Below, one piece after another: positions 1 through 10,468 of a stretch of 64,000 nucleotides of DNA. The position numbers were made by a program, and so were the translations under genes. This DNA comes from Podospora bellae-mahoneyi (lineage: Eukaryota; Ascomycota; Sordariomycetes; Sordariales; Podosporaceae), in contig NW_026946359.1 in assembly GCF_035222275.1 (NCBI RefSeq), positions 3,162,001 to 3,226,000 of the forward strand, given 5' to 3'. The number at the start of each line of letters is the position of its first letter. Position 1 is the first letter of the stretch. The notes beneath the pieces are model-generated. The model was given only the letters and a program-made list of their open reading frames with translations. It was not told the DNA's origin and did not search any database.

Positions 1-767
1 AAATCCCACCTAAATAGCCTGATAGACTTGCAGTGCTTGCGTACACACACATCCCCAGAAATAGCCCTCCCCCTCCCTTGCTCCACTTCGGCCAAACTCC
101 CCAGATTTCTGGTTTGAGAAGATCAATAGGCGATTCAGCGCGGCTATTTCATCTTCTGGAGGGTAAATGTGCCGTATTGGCACTTATATAATCACGCAAC
201 TAGACAAACATCCAGATACGCACACTCCCAGCTGATGTACGCTCGGCAGTGCTGGGCTCTGCCATCCCAGATACAACCTCGCAAAGGCCTGATCAGCGAC
301 CCTCCTCCCACATCCCACCTCGTTTGCCTCCCCGCATCCCACTGGCTTGGGCCAACAGCCGGGTCGGATTGGGAGGTGTGAGATTGGGGATGCAAGGTAC
401 GGGCTTCATCTCAATTTTTTTCGTCAATGTACCTCATCGTCAAGAGATGAGAATAACTCGCTCGTCAGGGGTCAGCATCTTTGACGGCCCATTCGGCTTG
501 CCTCATATTTTACAGCTCAAGCAGCTCATCCAACGATGTGATGGTCGTGTAAATTTGAACTCATGTAATTCAAAGACTCGAGAGTCATCACGGTGTATCA
601 AGCATGGAGTAACCAAACACTGGAAATCTATATTCAAGCCCCTAGAATAAAATCATAACCAAGGACGCCAAACCCATGTCTCAATCCCCACATTTCCCTT
701 CCAGTGGTATTTACCCACCTACCCAAGATTATATACCAAGCAAAAAAAAAAAAAAAAAACACAATCT
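1..767. other. Gene-free left edge
   Basis: I see no supported gene here. Overlapping open frames of 60-130 codons on both strands lack family features and look like chance. A poly-A run lies near 743-759, just beyond the 3' end of the neighbouring minus-strand gene, so the right part is probably its 3' flank. Confidence 0.5.
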
Positions 768-2131
768 TTACTTCCTCCCCCAAGTATCCCCCTCAGGATA
801 CCTCGGCGGCGGGCTCCCCGTCACCCCCTGGCCACCGCCACTATCCAACTCAGCAGGCGCCTGCACCGGCACCGGCACCGGCGGCGGCGGCGGTGGTGTA
901 TATCCAAAAGGAGGTAGATACCCCGGCTGCGGACTCGCATGCGCAGAACTACATCTCCTTGTTAGCAACCAACCCATCTCTCACCACATCAACACTCGAG
1001 AGAAATACTCACCGATGCCCAAGCCCATAACTCCCCTCACTAAACCCCGTATGCTGCTGGCTGACATACCCCGGGTGCGCACTCCCCGGCGGGCTGCTCC
1101 CCATCCCGGCATGGTATCCTCCCCCTCCACCGACAACCGGACTCCCATGTTGTCCAAACTGCCCATAAACCCCCCCATCACCAAACCCAGGAACGGTACC
1201 ACCCCCCCCCGGACTCTTCGGATTATAACTAGCAGCCTCAGCCATACTATTCCCCCTCCCCGCCCCAGCAAAGCTCTTCCGATAAGCCTTATCAAACCCA
1301 CCCCTCCTCCCACACAAGTACAGCAACACGGCCGCCAGTACCACAACCGCCGCAGCCCCAATCGCAATCCCCGCTATCGCTCCCGGCGCCAGCCCCCCTC
1401 CCCCATTGTCGTTGTCGTTATCGCCACTAGGAACAGGACTCGTCGTCGGACCGTTCTTAGCACTCTCAGTAGGAAACGGCTCCCCCGGCTCCAACTGGAG
1501 CTTAGCCTGACTGGCCAAAGCAAGCTGGGCGTCAAACGTGGCCGTGGAGTTCGGGTTTATGACTCCGATCATCTGCCAGTCGGTGCAAGAGTTTGGAGCG
1601 GCGCAGTAGAAGAATATGGGGAGGGTGTCGTTCACGCGGACTTCGTAGGAGGGGGGCTATACAAAAAGGGGGTTTAGGACAAGATGGGGGATCTAGAAGG
1701 GAGGGGGGAAACATACCGGATTGAGAATAGCCTGCGGATTAAACACCCCCGTCCAGAACCCTTCCGTGTTTCCGTTCACGTATTCGTAGGGTATGCACGG
1801 GAAGCCGAATTCTGCTCGGGAGACGCGGTGGCCGCCGGGGTAGAAGTTGAACTCTGCAGAGACAACAGCGTTAGTATATTGTTTGGACAAGGGAGAGGGG
1901 GAACGGACTGATGATATCCCCAACATTGGCAGTTGTTTCCTTTGGTGTAAAGGCGTGCCCCTCAAGACCGACAGCTATTGTTCTTGTTGCTAAGGGGGTT
2001 GAAGTCGAAGACAGATCGGAAGCTGTTGGTGTCGGGGTTGGGACGACTGATGATGTTCTCAAATAGGTCAACTGAGCCATTGCTGTGGTTGAGAACGCAG
2101 CCAAAAGGCTGCGAGTATGTAATGAAACCAT
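768..2131 (-). CDS. Cupredoxin-like extracellular membrane protein
   Basis: Four exons (1909-2131, 1717-1853, 1013-1656, 768-948) join into a 394-residue protein; introns are 55, 60 and 64 bp with GT-AG ends, and the first has a TACTAAC branch site. The start gives a signal peptide (MVSLHTRSLLAAFSTTAMAQ). A Ser/Thr-rich stretch leads into a cupredoxin fold: GHAFTPKETTANVGDII, then GGHRVSRAEFGFPCIP and FFYCAAPNSC..WQMIGVINP, which hold the usual His and Cys ligand positions. A Gly/Asn linker precedes one strong membrane helix near APGAIAGIAIGAAAVVVLAA, followed by a Gly/Pro/Tyr-rich tail. Family knowledge: such fungal extracellular serine-rich proteins are cell-surface proteins of unknown role. 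Copper binding is inferred. Confidence 0.85.
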
Positions 2132-4311
2132 CTTGTGTGCTGATATATACTGGTGTATGAACACCAGGTATATGTAACTCTCCGTGTTGCAAGAAAAGAG
2201 CACAACCAGAGCCGGTAAACAACCGCGGGTAAAACGGGAGGGGGCTTCTGCCTTAAAAGGTTTCCCTCCTCAACTGCTGACTGCTGCGCATTTGAAGCCA
2301 CAGACAGCGGTGGGTGGGTGGTGGTGTGGGTGTGGGCTATCTTCCCACTCGTCGAAAGGCGTAGCAAGATCAAGGTGGGGAGAGAAGAAGAAGAAGAAGA
2401 AGAAGAAGAAGAAGAAGAAGAAGAGGGGGGGTGTGCAGTAAGTCTGCCTGACCTGGTGGCAAGGATGTCGGCACCAGGGCCTCTCGATTACTGACGAGCG
2501 AGCCTTGTCCTCACTCGCAGGGAGCTGAGAGTATGTGCTTGGTGAAGTCAAGATGCAGAACCAAATCACGGCAGCGGACCACAAACCTCCTATATTTGGG
2601 GCAGCCGACCATTATGAACAAACCACCACCACAGATACCACCACATCAAATCGGGTGTCGCCATCACCCACACAGACAAAGAGGCTCAAAAAGTCGGATC
2701 ACGGCTGCTGCCCCTGTCCCGCGCCAAGTGGAAGACAAGAAAACGTGGTGACTAAACAGTCACAAAGAATCATCACACAAAGGGGTTTAGACTGATGTGG
2801 CGGAATAGCAACATCAGGATAGCCTTGGCTGGAATCCCCCCATCTCCTACTGTCTCTTTCGAGATTCGAAGCAAGCCCAAAATCTGACGTGCCTGTTGTG
2901 AGCAGCAGCAGCAGCAGCAGCCAAGATAGTGAGATCCCTTCCTGCCAAGGGGCCCTCTTCATGGCCCGACAAAAATAAACAAATAAAGACATAAAAAGGC
3001 TACCAACACTCGTTGGAACCCCACCCCCAAATCTCAACTGTTTCGTCTATTCTCTCTTCTGTCCCACAGAACCAAAGGCGAAGAACCTCCGAGTAACCTC
3101 AAACGGCCCTTTCAAATCCGTGGCTTGACGTCTGCAGTCTTCCAGCTCGCAGTTTCACCACCATACTGTCCCAAAAAGGCAGGTAAAATCAAAAGAACAA
3201 ATCAAAAAAAAAAAAAACAAACGTCAGCAGAAAAGTCCAGCCCACTGGATGGCCGCCAAGGAGGGACGACAGATCCAGTGGAGCTGCCAACTTGCCAAGA
3301 GCCCATCAGCCGATACGGATCCGCACATAGGGCCGCGAGATGCTCGAGGAAATCCACGATTGGTCAGAAACATCACGACCTTCCCCACTCGAAGCTGGTC
3401 CAATCGTTGCCAAGGTCTGGCTCTTACCGTGTTGGGGATAGCTCTGTGAATCCCATCCTCAGCCCTGGGAGCCCTGTAAACTTTAAAGGAACCCTCAAGA
3501 AGATACAGAGGCCGGCAGTTGCTTCACACTCAATACATCGAGACGGTATTTGGGAATATTGGACATATCGTTTGATTGTCTATGTGTATCGCATTGTACA
3601 TGCCACGGATACCCGAAGCCGGCTGATGTTGGACTGGAGGCGGTTGACCATCATGTCATCCTGCGGTGAATATCATCGCCTAACCGAACTGTTGGTCCTG
3701 CCTGTGGCTTATGCCCGTAGGAATTGCCCTTCCTGCGCCGTCAGATAGGATGGTTCATCGATTTTGCTTGTGCTTCGAACAAGGGGATTGTGCCAAATTA
3801 ATGCCCAATCTCAGCATGATAGCTAACCACAATATTGTTGGAGTATGGATATTTTGCTCTCATCGTCCCGTCCCGTCCACCAACCATCTCATGGCCAAAG
3901 CAGCAACAGCCGTCGGGAGCAGCACTGGCAAGGACTTTTGGCTAGCGTCGTGGTGAAATCCGCCAGTCTGGATCCCTTGCGCCATCCCCGCCTTTGGATA
4001 CTGTTCCCCCAACGCCAAAGTCCGAGCCCTCCACATGTCGAAGAGGGATCCGGAGACAAAGTGCGACATGCCAATTGAGTCGCTGTCGTGGCATATTCCA
4101 TGCCCCGGGTTGTTGAAGCCTCAACCCTGCCACGGTGAATGGCCGAAGAACGATGGGGATCCTTCCGCTGACAGTTGGTGAACAAAGCGTCCCGATTGGT
4201 TGTGAGGGATGTTTGTTTCCCGAGCTTTTCGACATCGAGATATGTATATCAAACCATCGGTGATGGCCGTCCACATATTCAAGAAATCGTTGACACTTCA
4301 CTAGTGCTGAT
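2132..4311. other. 2.2-kb gene-free region
   Basis: No gene can be supported. The stretch holds a (GAA)n microsatellite, a CAG/GCA-rich patch near 2906-2922 and several open frames of 60-207 codons without family features. It is the upstream region of the cupredoxin-like gene and the 3' flank of ALG6. Confidence 0.5.
2383..2423. repeat. (GAA)n microsatellite
   Basis: A pure GAA/AAG run of about 13 units lies about 250 bp upstream of the start codon of the cupredoxin-like gene. It is not inside a supported coding region. Confidence 0.9.
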
Positions 4312-6130
4312 CTAGTTTGTTTTGGCCTTGCTCCTCTTGCCCGCCAAGGCCTGGGGCAAAATGTCACTCTGCAACACCAGTCTGCTAAAGCACCATAGAT
4401 AGCACAGGGCGAAGCCAGCAGCTCCTACACCTACGTTAGCCACAACCCACAAGTCTGGCTTGTCCGAAGGCGGCTGTAAGTTAAGTTCGAGCACATGCCA
4501 CATTGCCATGGCCAGGTAGAAGGCTCCATGAATCAAAGCCGTGACGATCTTCTTGAAAGATGCTTGACCGTCCAGAGTGTAGACGCTGAGCGAAGTTGGC
4601 GGTAATCCAAGAAGGTAGGCCCAGAGCAGCGTCAGTACAGCGTATGGCACGCGCAAGGCGACCCTCTGCAAAAGAGGGAACATGGTCCAGCAGCCCAGAA
4701 TGTTGGCGAAACCAACCCAGGCCCTGATTTCCTTGCTCAGTCCCTGGCTTCCCGCCAGCAATAGTGTCATTGGTGCCAACGGAAGCAAGACGCTCTTTTC
4801 GTGAACCTGGTAGCTGAACAGGAAAAAACCCCAAGCGGTTGTTGCGAAGGCCAGAGGGAGGAGATCCTTTCTCGGCCGGAGCAGAAGGATCAGATTGGGT
4901 GGAATGATGGAAGCGAGGGTCGCAATCAACGACATGCGCTGAAGCAACTCGGCCGGAAGATGCTTGATCTTGACTACCACGTTCAAAGCACACCAAAAGT
5001 TGGCAACCTTGTCCTCAAACAAACCGCGGGCAAAGGGAAAGACCCGGTGGACCATCTGAACGAGCTGCTCCACGATAGGGTAGTAAAACGCCTTGGGGTC
5101 AAGATAAGCTGCCAATCCCTGGAACAATGGTAGCGGTGCTGGCTTTGACCGAATGCCCTGCTTCCACTCCTTGTAGGCACCGAGGACGAAAGGCAAAAGC
5201 AGAATAGCGAAAGCAATAACCGTAACTAGCGCAATCCTGATGAACCGCAACACGTTGATCTTGGGAGAAAAGCAGCTCCCAAGAAGGAATGCAAACACCG
5301 GGAAAGCGTAGTAGAGCGCCATCTGCTTGAACCCAAGAGCAGCAACGAAGAAAACCGCAGACCACAAGTATCGACCAGCAAGCATGCTCGACATGCTCGC
5401 CACCACAAATCCAAGCATAACGGTATTGTACTGAAAGTGGATATGATCGATCAGGATGTTCCCCGGTTGCATGAGGATGGCGGCGAGAGAAATCGAAGCC
5501 GACCAGCTCGTAACGCCGCTTAGCCTGCTGAAACGACGGACGAAGATGACGACGGCGGGGATGTAGATCAGGTATTCAGACACAATCACAGTCCCCCTCA
5601 TGAATATCTTCAGGTTCGGATCATGTACACCGCGGGACTTGTAGAGGGCGAACCACGAAGGATCAATGAGCGAACCGATCTTGCCGCAGAGCCAGCTGTG
5701 GTAGGCCGTCAATGGTGGGTAATCGAGACCCCACCATTGCAAATCGTGAAAGTACCATTGCGTGATGGGTAGGTGTGTTGTAATTTCCATCCAGTGCCTC
5801 TGTGCCTCGTAGTCGCCGAACATGGGTGGTTTCTGGAAGCCTATGTAAACGTCAGTCTTCGGACAACATTTCAGAAACTGAACAGCAAACTATACCAGAA
5901 TACCCCCAAAGACTAGCCGCCCACCTAAAAAGACCAACGACCATCAAGATTATGGGGAGTATCTCCCATTGCGACGCAGAGCCCCTGGCGGGCCACAAGA
6001 AAGCTGCGAGGGGGAACGACGGGGCGCGTCCTGAGGATTCGACAGAGATCGAGTGGCCGAGGTTGCTGGGCCCGCCAGCTCCTTTGGCCTTTCGCCTTGG
6101 CTTGTGAGGTGATGGCGTGTGTCCTGCCAT
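4312..6130 (-). CDS. ALG6: Dolichyl-P-Glc:Man9GlcNAc2-PP-dolichol glucosyltransferase
   Basis: Two exons (5896-6130 and 4312-5840) with a 55-bp intron give 587 residues, the usual ALG6 length. ALG6 adds the first glucose, from dolichyl-phosphate-glucose, to the lipid-linked Man9GlcNAc2 oligosaccharide on the lumenal side of the ER before N-glycosylation. The family signature is clear at the start of exon 2: DYEAQRHWMEITTHLPI, then QWWGLDYPPLTAYHSW, with the acidic residues typical of GT57 enzymes. Later motifs such as GFKQMALYYAFPVFAFLLG and many hydrophobic segments fit a multi-spanning ER protein; the basic tail KRSKAKTN fits ER retention. The related ALG8 is the main alternative, but the DYEAQRHWMEIT and QWWGLDYPPLTAY motifs favour ALG6. 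It shares a 356-bp divergent promoter with palC. Confidence 0.93.
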
Positions 6131-6486
6131 GATCGCCGAGTCTGTGGTGATTTCAACAAGAAAAGAAGTCCAAGTGCGCGTCTCTGGAACTTTTTGGTGC
6201 CGCTGACAGCAATCTGTCATGTGCTGTGGAGCTCCAATTCGTGCCAGGTGCTCCACTTGACAGGGGAGCTGCCCGTGGGGTTTCTTGGGGAAAGCTCCAA
6301 TTTCCGGTCGACAGGGGTCCGTTTGCGCCCAGCGACACGGTCCGCCAGCAGCTGCCCGTGACCTGTGATGTCACCCCTGAAAAGAGCTGCCCCTCCCCTG
6401 ACGAACCCTTCGTCGCGCCTATCGTGAAGCTTCACAACTGAGTTGGTGATGTTCTATTCTCTATATATGCAACGTCTCTAACCAAA
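6131..6486. promoter_or_regulatory. Divergent ALG6 / palC promoter
   Basis: This 356-bp gap separates two divergently transcribed genes and must hold both promoters. A CRE-like TGATGTCA lies at 6366-6373. A TATATAT run at about 6462-6468 is too near the palC start codon (about 20 bp) to be a normal TATA box. The motif AGCTGCCCGTG occurs twice, near 6267 and 6351. The roles of these motifs are inferred. Confidence 0.5.
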
Positions 6487-8006
6487 ATGCCTTATCCCTT
6501 CACCCTCCCTACCACCTCCTCCTTCTCCTTCTCCTCCTCCTTCACCTGCGAATCCCACCCCTCCCTCCCCCTCAACGCCAGCACTCACCGCGGCGTGGTC
6601 CGCGACACCCTCAAAAAGTTCAAACGCTTGCCCCCCCATTCCCAATCCCCCGCCCTCTCCTCCCTCATCTCCTCCCTCCACTCCTACCTCCCCTACCTCT
6701 TTGCCCTCGACGCCGGCCTCACCCCCCACCCCTCCCACCACCACCCCGAAGAAATAACCGTAACGCTCCTGACCGCCCCCCAAATCCAATGGCGACCAAC
6801 CCTCTCCTCCCTCCCCCCCATCCCCGGCCGTGAGCCCCCCCGCCTGAAAATCACCTCCCTCGAATACGACCTCTTCTTCACCCTCACCACCCTCGCCGCA
6901 GCCCTCGCCCTCCAATCCCGCCTCCACCTCCACCCCCTCTACCTAACCACCACCGCCCCCGTCGGAACCACCCAGCGCCAAACCGCCATCTCCTCCGCGA
7001 CCAAATCCCTCCTCGACGCAGCCTCCATATACGACTACCTGTCCACCCGCTCCGAATCTCTTTCCTCGCCTCCCCCGTCGAACGACATATCCCCCCCCAC
7101 CATCCGCGCGCTTCGATCCCTCGCCCTAGCCGAAGCAACACTGCTAGCCGTCCTAAAAGACGACCCTTACCCCGCCATCGTCCTCCAGCAGCGCAACGAG
7201 AATGACACGGAGTGGATGTACAAATCCCCCGACATTCCCAAAGTCCGCGCCCACCTCTTTGCTCGGCTCTGTCTTGCTGCTGCGGAGCACGCTAGCCAGG
7301 CTTATGCGCTGGTGAACAGCCACAAGATCAATGCTGATTTTATCAAATACCTTGATGACCTGAGGCGGACGGCCAGGGCGAAAGCCTGTCGGTTTTTCGG
7401 GATTGATGCTGAGCTGGGAGGGGAGCAGGGAAAAGGGATAGGGTGGTTGTGGGCTGGGTTGAAGGAGTTGGGTGTGGAGCGGGAAGGGAAACATGGCTCC
7501 TCTGGTAGTGGGGAGAAGGCAAAGTCGTCGTTGATGAAGGGGCTCAAAAAGGAGTGGACAGAAAGGAGGGAGGATAAAAAGATTGAAAAGGGGCTGGATT
7601 GGGGCGCGGATGCGGGGAGGTTAGAGGAAAGAAGGGTGATTGAGATGTTGGAGGGGAAGTGGGTGAGGCAGAATGATACGGTACGTTGTTTGCTGGGCGA
7701 AGGGATCATTGCAAATATATATATGGCTAACAACTTTCAAAAAAGATCATGACACAACCCATCCCACCCATCGGCCCACTGTTGGCGCAAATGCCTACCG
7801 GTCGAGAAATCCATACTGTCAAGCCCTTCCAGCCACCACTGCTTGAACCAAACGTTTTGGAGGCGATGAGAGCGCCCCCAGACAGGTCAGATGAATATGG
7901 GAACTACCCCAGTTCAGACGAGGAAACAGCTGTAGATTCCTCCATGGCGGGCGCCTTCCCCGGCACACAAGGGGAATACAGGACAGGAACACCAAATTAT
8001 TACTAG
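6487..8006 (+). CDS. palC: pH-response regulator PalC (BRO1 domain)
   Basis: Two exons (6487-7680, 7746-8006) with a 65-bp intron that has a GGCTAAC branch site give 484 residues. The N-terminus [20 protein letters not shown] and the following [16 protein letters not shown] segment match PalC proteins of filamentous ascomycetes, and most of exon 1 is the BRO1-like domain. In ambient-pH signalling PalC binds the ESCRT-III protein Snf7/Vps32 and links the plasma-membrane PalH complex to PalA/PalB, leading to processing of the PacC transcription factor at alkaline pH. A Lys/Glu-rich stretch follows the domain, and the short exon 2 encodes a Pro-rich tail ending in an acidic cluster (YPSSDEET). 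It diverges from ALG6, with no functional link expected. Confidence 0.93.
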
Positions 8007-8720
8007 CAGCTGACTGATATAATGCCATTTGGGGACATGATCACGAAAAACTATACATATTACAGAGCCGGGGAAAAGCAAGCGACCGTTCAATACCCTT
8101 TTTTTTGTAACGAAACATGATATCATTTTTGTTTTCGCCATAAAGCGAAACCTCAAGACACACCTACCCCAAAACATATATCTATGAACCAATGCTCCCA
8201 TCTCTGAAAAAGCCCTAGTGATTCCCCTGTCCCGGTTTCCAAGGAGCCCTGACAGCCGGAATCTTGACTCCTCCTATCACTGTGCTGCCATATAATTGTT
8301 TTATTTTTCGCTCGACGCCGCCCTTATTGACAAAGGCGGGGCCCCTCAAGCTCTTGTTCATCCTCCTCCTCTGATTCCTCCTCTCACTTCTGTTTTAGCC
8401 TCCTTCTCCTGCTGCTTCTTTCTGATTTTGTCAAAAGCCCCCTTTTTCGTGTCAGCAGGCTTTTTGGGCCTCTTGGGCCTTTCGGGCTTCTAGTCCTCTG
8501 GTAAATCTTCCAGCTCCTCCTCTGATTCTTCCTCTCGCTTCTGTTTAACCTCCTTCTCCTGCTGCTTCTTTCTGATTTTGTCAAAGGCCCCCTTTTTCGT
8601 GTCAGCAGGCTTTTTGGACCTTTTGGGCCTTTCGGGCTTCTAGTCCTCTGGTACGTCTTCCTCCTCGGGGGTGTCAAGGCGCTCCTTCTTCTCCTCGACG
8701 GGCCTCTCAGACTGCTGCTC
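8007..8720. other. palC-LEO1 convergent interval
   Basis: No independent gene is supported here. The left half is the 3' flank of palC. The right half (8358-8720) is the in-frame continuation of LEO1 beyond its amber stop and contains a tandem duplication, listed separately. Confidence 0.6.
8345..8642 (-). repeat. Tandem duplication of a 150-bp LEO1-frame unit
   Basis: Two adjacent copies, about 8493-8642 and 8345-8492 on the minus strand, are nearly identical. Each begins with TAG and then encodes KPERPKR(S/P)KKPADTKKGA and on to FDKIRKKQQEKE in the LEO1 frame. The unit is 150 bp, a multiple of three. The distal copy carries one extra T in a T-run near 8392-8395 (plus strand), which shifts its last part. 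Four base differences lie in the well-aligned part; two are silent, and two change Pro to Ser and Ala to Val. Confidence 0.85.
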
Positions 8721-9997
8721 CTATTCGTCATCATCATCATTAACAACCCGCCTCCTGCGGCGATGAGAAGCAGCCGGGGCGTCATCATCATCCCCATCAG
8801 CATCCTCCTCCGGGTCAGCCGTCCTCTGCCTCTTCGCCCTCGGCCTCTCATCCTCATCCTCATCATCCAGAATATCCTCCTCCTCGTCATCCTCGACGAC
8901 ATCATCATCTTCGTCACTACCGACCAAAAACCCGTCGTCCATGTCGTAGTTGTCCGTGCGGCGCGCCCCGCTGGGAAGATCATCGTCAGAATCATATTCA
9001 GGACGGCGATGCTTCTTCTTGGCTCCGCCCGGCGCACCACGTTTCCTGGATCCTCCCGCTCCACGCCTACCCTCCAAGTCACCAATGGAAAGAGCCCCGC
9101 CCTTGTACCGACTCCCTGCTCCCTCAGAGCGCGCAGCCGCTGTCTCCCGACGGCGCTGGTTCTTTGCCCGTTCCTTCTCGGCGAGCTCAGCCTCCCTCTT
9201 CTTGCGCTCGGGGTCCTCGTTGGTGGCGATGAGCCTGCTGGTGGTGCTCTCCTTCTTGTTCATATTAAGACCTGCCACCAGGCGGTCGAAGGCGGCATCC
9301 TGGAGTTCCTCGGGAGGCTTGATGGAGTATTGCTCGGTGTAGTGACCGACGATTAACAAGGAATTGGTCGTTAGATGAGCAGCTGCCGCGTATTCATGTG
9401 CATCCTTAACGTCTTGATACGGCTCATTAGGCGGTCCGACGAGTGAGTTGGATGTGATCTCGTAGTGATCGTCTCCGATCTGGAGGGTCGTGGAACCATC
9501 GCTCCATCTGTGAATGTTGGCATTGCTCTTAAGCTTCCCCGTCTTGGGATCGCGGCGCCACATGATTGATGGGATGGGGTGTTCGGAATTGGCATTGTTG
9601 AGCTCCCACTTGGAAGGCTGCCACTCGTCGGGTTTGTATTCCACTGGGTTGAACTTGAGGAAGTTTGGTACTTTGAGGTTGTGAAGCTGTTGGTGGGAAC
9701 TATTAGTGATGCATTGGAGCCATTGATACAGAGACCCATTCTTACCGTGTTGTCTTTTGATTTTGGGATTCGATGCCGGTAGAGAGGGATCGATTCGGCC
9801 AGGTGGTGAGAGTCTCTATCCTCACGCGGATAATCGTCCTCATCTTCAATGCGGTCGCGGTCATCCTCTCTGTCCGATTCCAGGTCGCGATCGCTAAGCA
9901 CATTGCCCTGATCCGACATCACCTCGTCCCCCTCGTCTCCAAAAAGGTCGTCACCACCCTCCTCGGGGAGGTCGATAATATCCTCCGAGTCGGACAT
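8721..9997 (-). CDS. LEO1: Paf1 complex subunit Leo1
   Basis: Two exons (9746-9997, 8721-9686) with a 59-bp intron give 405 residues. Leo1 is a subunit of the Paf1 complex, which travels with RNA polymerase II and promotes histone modification and elongation. The order is typical: an acidic Asp/Glu-rich N-terminus, then the conserved core with LHNLKVPNFLKFNP, SIMWRRDPKTGKLKSNANIH and RWSDGSTTLQIGDDHYEI, and a long charged tail with RRPEYDSDDDLPSGARR ending NDDDDE. The start MSDSEDIIDLPEEGGDDLF fits the family. The stop is TAG. Beyond it the same frame stays lysine/glutamate-rich for 121 more codons with only amber stops before a final TGA, which is unusual (see findings). Confidence 0.92.
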
Positions 9998-10468
9998 GAT
10001 GGAGGAATTGCCTGTTGTTAATCGGGTTTCTTTGGTAGAATCGGATGGAAAACGCTGTCACGATCGAGTCTGATGACAGGTAAGGCGATCGTGATTTTCC
10101 TAACAATAAAGGAAAAGGAAGAGTGTGAAAGACTGGAGTGCGCTTGGAAGGTTTGCGGTTGCTCTCGAAGCTCGACACCACCGGCGGCGCGTTGCCGATT
10201 GGAAGTGTGGCTCAAGAACGCGCTAAGAAAATATCCGATAACGATAAGAATTGGCTTGGTTGGGTACATGTGGCGGTGCATATGGCGGGGATCCCCTCCA
10301 AGGTGGTGAGGTGCTGGCACTGTCAGGGGTCCAGGTGCTCCAGCAGCAGACCGATTCGATACAAGAAACAATTTCGTGACGGGGTTTAGTCAACGCTACA
10401 TCGTACGAAAACACCTTGTTTCAACCTGTTTCCCAGACGGCTGCTCTTCAGACATACTCACACCGACA
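9998..10468. promoter_or_regulatory. Divergent LEO1 / MOB2 promoter
   Basis: This 471-bp gap lies between two divergent genes. GATAAC and GATAAG hexamers lie together near 10227-10241. I see no clear TATA box and no small gene. Confidence 0.4.

Noticed and set aside
3125-3748. 207-codon plus-strand frame in the gene-free region
   Set aside because: The composition is erratic, there is no domain, and it spans an A-run and several unlikely low-complexity segments.
3860-4069. 69-codon minus-strand frame MSHFVSGSLFDMW...
   Set aside because: It looks mildly protein-like but has no family match I recall, overlaps other chance frames and lacks supporting splice or promoter signals.
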